From the NCBI GenBank assembly GCA_021779935.1, contig JAJXZT010000048.1, positions 1 to 64,000 of the forward strand: 64,000 nucleotides of DNA. Reading direction: 5' to 3'. The translations under genes and the position numbers were made by a program. The stretch comes from Acidobacteriota bacterium. Its GTDB lineage: Bacteria; Acidobacteriota; Terriglobia; Terriglobales; Acidobacteriaceae. The notes beneath the pieces are model-generated. The model was not told the origin of the DNA and made no database searches. It saw nothing but the letters and a program-made list of their open reading frames with translations. Below are positions 46,379 to 54,366 of this stretch, one piece after another; position 1 is the first letter of the stretch, and every line of letters starts with the position of its first letter.

Positions 46379-47161
46379 TTAGCGACCCAGCCCAGCCGCT
46401 TTGAGCGGCTTAAGAATGTTGCTCATGGAGGTGTTGAGATGAGAGAGGCGGCGGAGTTGGTCGAGCGACGGCTCCGGACGGGGGCGGTCAGGACGGGTGA
46501 AATGCGAAAGCCAGATCACCGCACACACGACAAAGGGGATCGCGCCTGCGATTGCAATGGCATCTTTTGTAGGAAGGCTCCAAGAAGAAGCCCAGATGAG
46601 CACAGTGCAAATCAGCTGTCCTGCCCAGTTGACGAGACAGCCATAGGCGATTGCCCGCGTGCGAGGGTTCCACGAAAGCCCGAACAATGCGGCAAAAAAC
46701 ATGACAAAGAGGAACGCCGCCACCACGGCCACGTTGACCACGGTGTCAAGGCTGTAAAAAAACGCCCAGATCGGACTGGCACCGGTCAGAACTCCGCGGG
46801 AAAGATAAAGAGTTATGAGCAGAGATACGACGAGAACAAGACTGGCAATGACAGAGCCAGTGTCGCGCGGTATGGCGTCATAAGGGCGAAAGACGTCATT
46901 GTAAATCTCGCGAATAATCAACATCGTCAAGACCGTTTCAACTACGTCGCTGACGCAGTATGCAGCCAAATAGCCGTTCGGTTGACGAAAATAGACGTAC
47001 ATCATGACCACGGTCTTGGCGCATACGATGCCGAGATACCAGGCGAAAGCCTGATGGGTGCGCCAGGCGCGACGATAAAGGATGAACCCGAAACAGAGCA
47101 GTGCCAGGGCATAGTTCGCGAACCAGAGAAGGATGCGGAATTGTTCGTGGTCTATGTGCAT
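46379..47161 (-). CDS. Polytopic membrane protein of unknown function (260 aa)
   Basis: A 260-residue protein with about seven hydrophobic segments and short loops, followed by a cytoplasmic Pro/Arg-rich tail ending in a helix. It begins HEQFRILLWFANYALALLCFGFILYRRAW. I recognise no family motif. Similar single membrane proteins with this layout are common in acidobacterial genomes. Its stop is 29 nt from the start of the GH32 remnant on the same strand. Confidence 0.7.
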   Translation of the reverse strand: MHIDHEQFRILLWFANYALALLCFGFILYRRAWRTHQAFAWYLGIVCAKTVVMMYVYFRQPNGYLAAYCVSDVVETVLTMLIIREIYNDVFRPYDAIPRDTGSVIASLVLVVSLLITLYLSRGVLTGASPIWAFFYSLDTVVNVAVVAAFLFVMFFAALFGLSWNPRTRAIAYGCLVNWAGQLICTVLIWASSWSLPTKDAIAIAGAIPFVVCAVIWLSHFTRPDRPRPEPSLDQLRRLSHLNTSMSNILKPLKAAGLGR

Positions 47162-47290
47162 GGAATGGGCCGGGAAATTGTAACCCGGTGGGGACCGGGA
47201 TGGAATGATTTACATGATGTGCGCCGGCAGGCGACAGAATCCTGGGTTCAAGTACGGCGTGGACCATCACAATTCGTTAAGATTGAAACA

Positions 47291-48400
47291 ATGGCACGTC
47301 ACTCGTTCATTCGCATTGCAGTTGTGACCGCGGTGGTTTGTTGGTGCGTATTTGCTCATGCGGATCAAGTTGTCCTGAGCAATGGTGACACGATCACCGG
47401 CAAGATCGCCAAAATGGAAAACGGAAAAATTCTGTTCGACACGACCTACATGGGCCGCGTGCAGATTGCCTGGAGCGCGGTGTGGAAAGTGGTGCCTGAT
47501 AAGCCGTTGCACGTTGCGTTCCTGCACGAGGACATGGAAGCGTCGTCGCTGGAGACAGCCGGTGAGGTCACCACTGTTCACACGACGGACGACCGTGCGC
47601 TGGTGTTGCCTCGAGGGACGATTCAGACGTTGCGATCGCAGAAGGAAGAAGCGATGCACAGAGAACTGGTGCATCCGAGCCTGTCGGAATTCTGGACGGC
47701 TTCGGCGGATGCGGGATTGAGCATGGCGCGCGGGAATTCTACGACGACGACCGTGAACGTGGGAGCAAGGGCAGCGAGAGTGACACAGGACCGGCGGCTT
47801 TCCCTGGCATTTTCATCGCTATATTCCATGGCAGGGACTGCCGGCCAAACGCAGACAACGGCGAACGCCATCCGCAGCACGGCTCGTTACGAAATCAACC
47901 TGGACAATCGCTCGTACACGTTTGCGTTTACGAATTTCGATTCCGACCGGGTACAGAAGCTTGATTTGCGCAGCGTGTTGGGCGTCGGTCTCGGTTACCG
48001 GACGGTTCAGAAGAAGAGAATGAACCTGGACCTGTTCACGGGCGCATCGTATGACCACGAAGTGTTTCAGACGGTGCCAATACGGCAGTCGGCGGAGATG
48101 CTGATCGGGCAGGATACGATGTTCCGAATCAATCCGCGCATTTTGGTGGAGCAGAGAATGGCGCTCTATCCAAACGTAACGAAAACGGGTGATTACAGGA
48201 CGTCGCTGGATGTGGGGAGTACGACAAAGCTAAACAGTTGGCTGGGATGGCAATTCTCACTGAATAACGTCTACGTCAGTAATCCTCCGGTGGGGGCGAA
48301 GAATAACGACATGGTCATGTCGACGGGCCTGCGCGTGGTCTGGGGCAAGGAACGTACGTTCCAGCCAAAGTTGAAGCCGATCGAATTTCCGAAAGAATAA
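47291..48400 (+). CDS. DUF481-domain outer-membrane protein
   Basis: A 369-residue protein. A signal peptide (IAVVTAVVCWCVFAHA) is followed by an N-terminal SH3-like module (QVVLSNGDTITGKIAKMENGKI, about residues 26-60). The rest is a C-terminal DUF481 beta-barrel of alternating amphipathic strands (SLAFSSLYSMAGTAG, RSYTFAFTNFDSDRVQKL, VLGVGLGYRTV). DUF481 proteins are predicted outer-membrane barrels of unknown function. ATG at 47291 starts the signal peptide; the much longer reading frame upstream runs antisense through the membrane-protein gene. Confidence 0.85.
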   Translation: MARHSFIRIAVVTAVVCWCVFAHADQVVLSNGDTITGKIAKMENGKILFDTTYMGRVQIAWSAVWKVVPDKPLHVAFLHEDMEASSLETAGEVTTVHTTDDRALVLPRGTIQTLRSQKEEAMHRELVHPSLSEFWTASADAGLSMARGNSTTTTVNVGARAARVTQDRRLSLAFSSLYSMAGTAGQTQTTANAIRSTARYEINLDNRSYTFAFTNFDSDRVQKLDLRSVLGVGLGYRTVQKKRMNLDLFTGASYDHEVFQTVPIRQSAEMLIGQDTMFRINPRILVEQRMALYPNVTKTGDYRTSLDVGSTTKLNSWLGWQFSLNNVYVSNPPVGAKNNDMVMSTGLRVVWGKERTFQPKLKPIEFPKE

Positions 48401-49333
48401 TCAGCAACCACGCAGAAGAGCCGAGCCCCAGTGATAACCGGCACCGAAGCCGGCAAGCACGACGGGCACTCCGCGCGAGAAACCCTTCTGTCGAGACCAC
48501 TCGTGGAGCGCGATGAGCAACGAAGCGGAGGAAGTGTTGCCATAGTGCTCGATATTGGTAAAGAAGCGGGACTCCGCAACACCGAGAACCTTGGCGACGC
48601 GATGCATCAGATGCAGGTTGGCCTGGTGCATGAGGAAGATCGCGACGTCTTCAATGGCAGTGGAAGTTTTGTCGAGCACTTCACGAATGGAGCCGGGAAC
48701 TTTCTCGGTGGAATGCACGATGACGGAGCGGCCACGCATCTGGATCTCTCCACTGCTGTTCAACCAAAGGTCGTCGACATAAGTGCCGTCGGAATGCAGG
48801 ACGGTGGCCTCGATGCGGGCGATGCCCTGGTCGTGGCGCACGAGGCAGGCTCCGGCACCGTCGCCGAAGAGCAGGGCAATGCCGCGATTCAGCGGCGCGC
48901 GATAAGCGTAGGAGGTCATCTTCTCACTGGAGATGACGAGGACGTTGCCGTATTGGCGAGAGAGGGTATCGGCGAGCGCCAGGGCAAAGATGGAACCGGC
49001 ACTGGCCACCGGCACGTCGAGCGCGAAGGTTCCGCGGAGACCGAGTGCGGCGGTAATTTCAGCGGCGGGTCCGGGAAACGCGCGGATGTGAGATCCGCTG
49101 GAGACAAGGACCGCTCCGAGTTCAGAGGCATGCATCCCGGCATTCTGGAGGCAATCCTGCGCGGCGCGCACTCCCATGGAGACTACGGTTTCGTCTTCAC
49201 CGGCCACGCGGCGTTCGAGGATACCAGAAACGTTGGCGATCCAATGAGCAGGCACCGAGAGGCGCTGCGCCAGTTCCTTACTGGTGAGTATTTGTGCAGG
49301 CAAGTAAATGCCAGTGGCGGAGAGAAAACTCAT
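48401..49333 (-). CDS. KAS III-like thiolase-fold protein with Ser at the catalytic Cys position
   Basis: A 310-residue protein of the FabH (3-oxoacyl-ACP synthase III) family by length and motifs: GDGAGACLV in the middle, the active-site His in FLMHQANLHLM and Asn in EHYGNTSSAS. The position of the catalytic Cys (ACSGF in FabH) reads VASAGSI, with Ser111 encoded by AGT. Condensation by the normal mechanism is therefore unlikely; an acyltransferase or hydrolase role is possible. A second KAS III-type gene, with Cys, lies at 63218. It converges with the DUF481 gene. Confidence 0.85.
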   Translation of the reverse strand: MSFLSATGIYLPAQILTSKELAQRLSVPAHWIANVSGILERRVAGEDETVVSMGVRAAQDCLQNAGMHASELGAVLVSSGSHIRAFPGPAAEITAALGLRGTFALDVPVASAGSIFALALADTLSRQYGNVLVISSEKMTSYAYRAPLNRGIALLFGDGAGACLVRHDQGIARIEATVLHSDGTYVDDLWLNSSGEIQMRGRSVIVHSTEKVPGSIREVLDKTSTAIEDVAIFLMHQANLHLMHRVAKVLGVAESRFFTNIEHYGNTSSASLLIALHEWSRQKGFSRGVPVVLAGFGAGYHWGSALLRGC

Positions 49334-49465
49334 TGAGTAGGACGACCCTTCGGGTGGACTGAAGTAACAGGCGAAGTCGCGAAGCTCGGACCAGCAAAGT
49401 AAAACGGCAATTTGGACTCCTCACCGAGGGATGTCTTTATCGTACAAGAGACCGAGGCGGAAACT

Positions 49466-50932
49466 CTACCGGGTTTTGTTGCTGAATTCGAGAACCTGGA
49501 CATGGGAGAAGCGAGCCAGCGAGTGATCGCGGTATTGGAGTTCAAGCCGTCGCATGAAAAATTTGGCATAGACGGGATATTCGGACTCCGGGATGTCGAA
49601 GTCGAAGAGGAGCCAGACGCGGGAGAATCGGGTCGAGAGTTGGTTGATCTGGTTCACATCCGGATGCGCATCAAGCCCGGCGACGGTGAGCGAAGGGGGG
49701 TAGACGATGGTTGGAAATGGAGTTTCCGCCGGCCGTTTGGCTGCGTAGTAGTCGACGGCGAAGCGCGATTGCGGTCCCCAGATGACGAGAGCGTCACCGG
49801 GCTTTGCATTGCCGGCTATGTAAGAAGTTGCCGACCGGTAATCGTTCCACGGAGGTTCGTTGAAGTAGGTACGGAGCCCAAGAATGTTTCCGGCAAGGAT
49901 GACCACCAGCAGCGGTGCGGCAATCCATCGGGGAAGGCGGGTGAGCACGAGGGCCACGCCAAGCAGGAAAAATGGCAGAGCAACAATCAGGTAGCGTGGC
50001 AGAAAACAGGGTTCGAGAAAAATCGAAGTCAGCAGAACGAGGACGACCGGGAGGATTGTGCCGATGATGGGGATACTCATCAGCCAAGCCTTTTCGGAGA
50101 GGCCCTCGCGAAAAAGAGTCCTGGCAAAGAATCCAAGAAGAACAAGGAATACGGCGAGCGAAACAATCAATGGAGTCAATTGCGCGCCGGAAAACTCGTA
50201 GACGAACAACTGAAAGGTCTGGCGAGAGAGCGGAGGAATCCACGAGATCTGCTGGCCGTCGCCGGAGCGGGCGGCAACGGCGAGCGGAAGGCATAGAGCT
50301 GCGACGGACGCAATCGCAAGCACACTCCAGCGGATTCGCCGGTATTGCGAAGGAGCAAAACCGATGCAAACGGCCTGAGCGGCGAATATCAGGACGGCAA
50401 AAAGATGCGTATAAATAGCCGCTGTCGCGCAAACGGCCCACCAGGCGAAATCCGGCCCACGGCCGGAACGGAGTGCGCGAACGTGGAACCACCACGAAAG
50501 GATCAGCAGAAGTACCAGTAGAGGATAGCCGCGAACGTCATGCGAGTAGTGGACGTGAAGGACGCTGACGGAGAGCATCGCCGCCGAAATAATTCCCACT
50601 GCCGAGCCGTAATACCGGCGTCCAAAGAGCGCCAGCAGCACGATGGATACGATGGCTGGGATCACAGAAAACGTACGAAGCCAGAACTCGGAATCACCAA
50701 AGAACATCCAGCCGCGGAGGCCGACGTAGTAGAAGAGCATGTTTGCCTGCTCCCACATGGCGAGCCACATTTCATGCCACGGCAGGCGCGCGAAGCCAAC
50801 GCTGACACCTTCGTCGAACCACAGGCTTCTCTGACCGAGATGCCAGAAGCGGAGGACAGCTCCGGCGGTGGTGATGGCGGCGAGCCATCCCCAGAAGCGG
50901 CGCGAGTCGAGGGCTGCGGAGCGGACGGACAT
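49466..50932 (-). CDS. GT39/ArnT-like membrane glycosyltransferase
   Basis: A 488-residue protein with about 10-12 hydrophobic segments. The first periplasmic loop holds LRFWHLGQRSLWFDEGVSV, with the Asp-Glu pair (FDEG) typical of GT39/GT83 polyprenyl-phosphate-dependent enzymes such as ArnT and PMTs. Such enzymes move a sugar from a lipid carrier to lipid or protein outside the inner membrane; the acceptor is unknown here. A small soluble C-terminal domain ends in EFSNKTR. It is followed on the same strand by the KAS III-like gene. Confidence 0.87.
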   Translation of the reverse strand: MSVRSAALDSRRFWGWLAAITTAGAVLRFWHLGQRSLWFDEGVSVGFARLPWHEMWLAMWEQANMLFYYVGLRGWMFFGDSEFWLRTFSVIPAIVSIVLLALFGRRYYGSAVGIISAAMLSVSVLHVHYSHDVRGYPLLVLLLILSWWFHVRALRSGRGPDFAWWAVCATAAIYTHLFAVLIFAAQAVCIGFAPSQYRRIRWSVLAIASVAALCLPLAVAARSGDGQQISWIPPLSRQTFQLFVYEFSGAQLTPLIVSLAVFLVLLGFFARTLFREGLSEKAWLMSIPIIGTILPVVLVLLTSIFLEPCFLPRYLIVALPFFLLGVALVLTRLPRWIAAPLLVVILAGNILGLRTYFNEPPWNDYRSATSYIAGNAKPGDALVIWGPQSRFAVDYYAAKRPAETPFPTIVYPPSLTVAGLDAHPDVNQINQLSTRFSRVWLLFDFDIPESEYPVYAKFFMRRLELQYRDHSLARFSHVQVLEFSNKTR

Positions 50933-51002
50933 AAGAAGATCAGCTCATCACGAAAAGACGATTTAGACAATCTGACGGACGGCCAGCGACGAACGGGGCC
51001 GG

Positions 51003-52460
51003 TTAATCGATTTCCGCGGCAGCCTCTTTGAGAATGTGCCACGCCTGCTCGATGTCCCTCAACCCGGTGCCGAGATTGCCGATCGCCATACGCAGCACGT
51101 ACCGGCCGTTCAGCTTGGTGTGAGAGAGAAAGACTTTTCCGCCGGCGTTGACACGGTTGAGGATTTCTTCGTTGTCGGCGTCGCTGCCCTTGAAGCGGAA
51201 GCAGACAACCGAGAAGGGCACCGGAGCAACACGTTCCCATGCGGAGTCGCCGTCAATCCACGCGGCGAACTGCCGGGCAAGAGCGATGTGCGAACGGAGA
51301 ATACGCTCGACACCATCGCGTCCGAAATAACGCAGTACAAACCACAGTTTGAGCGAGCGGAAACGATGGCCGAGGGGGACGCCGTAATCCATCAGGTGAA
51401 TGGCGCGCGGGTCCTCGGAGGAACGCAGATATTCAGGAACGAGCGACAAGGCGCGGCGCAGAACGTCAGGACGGCGCGTATAGAAAGCGCTGCAATCGAT
51501 GGGCGTGAGCAGCCACTTGTGGGCGTTGACGACGACGGAGTGCGCGCGAGAGGCGGCGGCAAACTGCTGATGATATTCGGGAAGGATGGCAGCAGCTCCA
51601 CCATAGGCGGCGTCGACGTGCATCCACATATCGAAGGTCTCCGCGATGGAGGCAATCTCGGCGAGGGGATCGATGCTGGTGGTGGAGGTAGTGCCGAAGG
51701 TGGCGACAACGCAAAGCGGCCGCTTGCCGGCATCGAGATCGCGCCGAATGGCTTCTTCAAGAAGATCGGCGCGCATACAGAACGCGGAGTCGGTGCCGAT
51801 CTTGCGGACATTCCTGTGCCCGAGGCCGATGGCAATCGCGCCTTTCTCGATGGATGAGTGCGACTGCTCCGAGGTGTAGACGGTGAAATTGGGTGAGGAA
51901 CCTTCCTGGCGCGCCTCGGGGGCAATCATCTCGCGGGCGGCGATCAGGGCATGCATGCTGCTGGTACTGGCGGTGTCGTAGATGATCCCAAAGAACTCCT
52001 CGGGAAGGCCGATCCACTGGCGAAGCCATGCGAGGGCAACGTGCTCAAGTTCGGCGACGGCGGGCGAGGTGTCCCAATGCAGGCCGTTGGTGTTGAGCGC
52101 GGCGGAGAGCATTTCGCCGAGGATGGCCGGAGTGGAGCCGGTGGTCCCGAAGTAAGCGAGAAAGCCGGGGTGATTCCAGTGCGTGACCGCCGGAATGATC
52201 TGCTGCTGGAAGTCGCGGAGCATGGCATCGAATGGCTCGCCATGCTCGGGAGCCTGCGCGGGCAGGGCGTCAATGAGCGCACCAGGTTTGCGGTCAGGCA
52301 AGACCGGGTACTGGCGCGTGTCGGCGAGATAGGAAGCGATCCAGTCGACAGCTTCATGCGCGGAGTGGCGGAAATCTTCGACGTAAGCGGACCAGTCCTG
52401 GTCCTGCTTGCCCGGGACAGAGAACACAATGCGATCGGAATCAGGTTTGGAGTGCGCCAT
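51003..52460 (-). CDS. PLP-dependent aromatic amino acid decarboxylase family
   Basis: A 485-residue group II decarboxylase. Seen are THWNHPGFLAYFG near residue 90, DTASTSSMHALIAARE, HVDAAYGGAA with the cofactor Asp, and the PLP Lys in VNAHKWLLTPIDC. The HWNHPxFxxYF block and length point to the aromatic L-amino acid (tyrosine, phenylalanine, tryptophan) branch rather than glutamate decarboxylase. The substrate cannot be fixed. ATG at 52460 follows AGGTTCTTCT; the longer frame includes the hairpin of the upstream terminator and is rejected. Confidence 0.92.
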   Translation of the reverse strand: MAHSKPDSDRIVFSVPGKQDQDWSAYVEDFRHSAHEAVDWIASYLADTRQYPVLPDRKPGALIDALPAQAPEHGEPFDAMLRDFQQQIIPAVTHWNHPGFLAYFGTTGSTPAILGEMLSAALNTNGLHWDTSPAVAELEHVALAWLRQWIGLPEEFFGIIYDTASTSSMHALIAAREMIAPEARQEGSSPNFTVYTSEQSHSSIEKGAIAIGLGHRNVRKIGTDSAFCMRADLLEEAIRRDLDAGKRPLCVVATFGTTSTTSIDPLAEIASIAETFDMWMHVDAAYGGAAAILPEYHQQFAAASRAHSVVVNAHKWLLTPIDCSAFYTRRPDVLRRALSLVPEYLRSSEDPRAIHLMDYGVPLGHRFRSLKLWFVLRYFGRDGVERILRSHIALARQFAAWIDGDSAWERVAPVPFSVVCFRFKGSDADNEEILNRVNAGGKVFLSHTKLNGRYVLRMAIGNLGTGLRDIEQAWHILKEAAAEID

Positions 52461-52530
52461 AGAAGAACCTGATTTTAAACCCATGGTTGCGGAAAGAGAC
52501 GCCGTCGGAAGAGATATTGCGGAAGACGGG

Positions 52531-52557
52531 AAAGGGGCTGCCCTTTCGAGCAGCCCC
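52531..52557 (-). terminator. Terminator of the 126-residue secreted protein gene
   Basis: On the minus strand GGGGCTGC-TCGAAAGG-GCAGCCCC followed by TTTCCC, about 35 nt after the stop codon. Confidence 0.7.
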
Positions 52558-52592
52558 TGGGGAGGGCCTACCATGCACGACCCAAAGTGAAA

Positions 52593-52973
52593 TTACTTCA
52601 AGCGCTTTGCCGTCCAAGGGCGCTCGCCCATTCTCATCTTGACGGTTCCGCTCATGCTGTCGCCGTCGACGGTGGCGGAGTACTCCATGGTCATGTCGCC
52701 GCGAGGCGTGGAGCGCTTGACGGTGAAGCTGATCTTGTTGCCATCGACGGTGCCCTCGAAGGGCATTTCGCCGCGCTGGCTCTTGATGGTCCCGCTGATC
52801 TTATTGCCGTCCTGCTGAATGGCGAGCGTCTGCGTCATGGCGCCGTTCCGGCCCTGCATGGACATTTCCCATTTGCCGGCGACGGTTGAGGCTTCATCGG
52901 CGGCGAACGCAGCAGCGGTGAGAAGGAACGTGAGGGAGAGAATGACGGCAAGATACACCGCAAGTTTTTTCAT
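52593..52973 (-). CDS. Small secreted beta-rich protein (126 aa)
   Basis: A 126-residue protein with a signal peptide (KKLAVYLAVILSLTFLLTAAAFAA). The mature part is built from repeated strands of the type GNKISGTIKSQRGEMPFEGTVDGNKISFTV, a small lipocalin-like or similar barrel pattern seen in many acidobacterial secreted proteins. No ligand or partner is known. ATG at 52973 starts the signal peptide. Confidence 0.78.
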   Translation of the reverse strand: MKKLAVYLAVILSLTFLLTAAAFAADEASTVAGKWEMSMQGRNGAMTQTLAIQQDGNKISGTIKSQRGEMPFEGTVDGNKISFTVKRSTPRGDMTMEYSATVDGDSMSGTVKMRMGERPWTAKRLK

Positions 52974-53238
52974 CGAATGCCAGTTCCTTTCGTGCATCAA
53001 ACCCTACAGCCCAATGAAGTCGATTCGCGCTATTCGCAGGCTCGGTCTACCGCCGGATTTCTGCGAGGGGTGCATCGTACGAACGCTGGGATGAACCGCA
53101 GCTTAAGGCCGGACGTGGCGCTACAACTATTGAGGGATGACCTTGCCAGGGCGAAGTCCCGGAGGCTGTGCGCCCCGTCACAGCGAGGGGCGTGCATGGC
53201 TGGGAGAATCGTGATGATGCGGCGGCGGGAGATTCCCG

Positions 53239-53586
53239 ATGCATGAGCTAAGCATAGCCACGGCGATGCTCGACCAACTGGAAGACGAGCTGGCGAAGCG
53301 TCCCGGAGCGCGAATTACGAAAGTTGGAGTGAAGATCGGCGAGCTTTCCGGAGTCGATCCGGAGGCGCTGCGGTTCGGCTTCGAGGCGCTGGTGAAAGGC
53401 TCACACTGGGATCCCCTGGCGTTGGAGATCGAGTACATCCGAAGGCGGCAGAAGTGTCCGCGATGCCAGCACGAGTGGACGGTGGAGCATTGGTCCACGG
53501 AGTGTCCGGAGTGCAGTGACATGGAGACTCTGACACTGGCAGGCGACGAATTGCAGATTGCATTTCTTGAGGTGGACGAGACATGA
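53239..53586 (+). CDS. hypA: Hydrogenase nickel-incorporation protein HypA
   Basis: A 115-residue metallochaperone. The N-terminal MHE gives the nickel ligand His2. The zinc site is CPRCQ plus CPECS, two CxxC pairs in the C-terminal half. It passes nickel to NiFe-hydrogenase large subunits together with HypB. The stop overlaps the hypB start (ATGA), so the two are translationally coupled. No hydrogenase structural gene or hypC-F lies in the window. Confidence 0.94.
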   Translation: MHELSIATAMLDQLEDELAKRPGARITKVGVKIGELSGVDPEALRFGFEALVKGSHWDPLALEIEYIRRRQKCPRCQHEWTVEHWSTECPECSDMETLTLAGDELQIAFLEVDET

Positions 53587-54260
53587 GCAACCAAGTCCCA
53601 ATGGAAAAGAAAGTCCTGAACGAGAACCAGCTAATTGCCAACGAACTACGAGCGAAGTTTCACGAGCACGGAATTCTGTGCCTGAACCTGATCAGCTCGC
53701 CGGGATCCGGAAAGACAACTCTGCTGGAACGCACGCTGGCATCGTTCGAGCCGAAACGTCGCGTGGTGGTCTTGACCGGCGACTTGCAGACGGAGAACGA
53801 TGCGAAGCGGTTAGCACGATTCGGATTCCCGGTGAGGCAGATTGTGACGGGAGGGACGTGCCACCTGGATGCGCGCATGGTGGAGAAACATTTGCAGGAG
53901 TGGCCGCTGGAAAGTTTCGACCTGCTGCTGATCGAAAATGTCGGCAACCTTGTGTGTCCTTCAAGTTATGACCTGGGAGAGAACGCGAAGGTTGTGATCC
54001 TGAGCGTGACCGAAGGCGAAGACAAGCCATTGAAGTATCCGTCCATTTTCTTCAAGTCCGAACTGATGGTGTTGAGCAAGATGGACCTGCTGCCGTATGT
54101 GCCCTTCGATGCAGAAACGGCGAAGCAAAACGCGCGCACGATACATCCGGGCATGGAGATCGTGGAGGTTTCCTGCCAGACAGGCGATGGTTTCCACCAG
54201 TGGCTGAAGTGGATAGAGACGAAGATGGCGACGGTAAAGCAGACAGAAGTCTCGGCGTAA
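53583..54260 (+). CDS. hypB: Hydrogenase accessory GTPase HypB
   Basis: A 225-residue SIMIBI-class GTPase. The P-loop SSPGSGKT is at residues 38-45, then LTGDLQTENDA, the metal-binding GGTCHLDA, and LIENVGNLVCP; SKMDLL provides the guanine-binding NKxD-like block. The His-rich nickel-storage N-terminus found in some HypB proteins is absent. It supplies GTP-dependent nickel insertion with HypA. Overlap with hypA and a terminator straight after it define a two-gene unit. Confidence 0.95.
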   Translation: MSNQVPMEKKVLNENQLIANELRAKFHEHGILCLNLISSPGSGKTTLLERTLASFEPKRRVVVLTGDLQTENDAKRLARFGFPVRQIVTGGTCHLDARMVEKHLQEWPLESFDLLLIENVGNLVCPSSYDLGENAKVVILSVTEGEDKPLKYPSIFFKSELMVLSKMDLLPYVPFDAETAKQNARTIHPGMEIVEVSCQTGDGFHQWLKWIETKMATVKQTEVSA

Positions 54261-54278
54261 GAGAGTTGCAGGCAGACA

Positions 54279-54306
54279 GGCCGCCCAATGTGGCGGCCTT
54301 TTTATT
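54279..54306 (+). terminator. Terminator of hypAB
   Basis: GGCCGCC-CAATGT-GGCGGCC at 54279-54298 followed by TTTTTATTTT. Confidence 0.9.
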
Positions 54307-54366
54307 TTCCGGAGGCGCACACGGCGAGGGATTGCGCAGTTTGCCTCTGAGCAGATAACGTTGACG

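Noticed and set aside
46295-47290. N-terminal extension of the DUF481 gene by more than 300 codons
   Set aside because: The extension is antisense to a membrane-protein gene, while a signal peptide begins exactly at ATG 47291.
52977-53246. Open frame of 89 codons ahead of hypA
   Set aside because: Its translation has no motif or signal peptide, and the region is needed for the divergent promoters of hypA and the small secreted protein gene.
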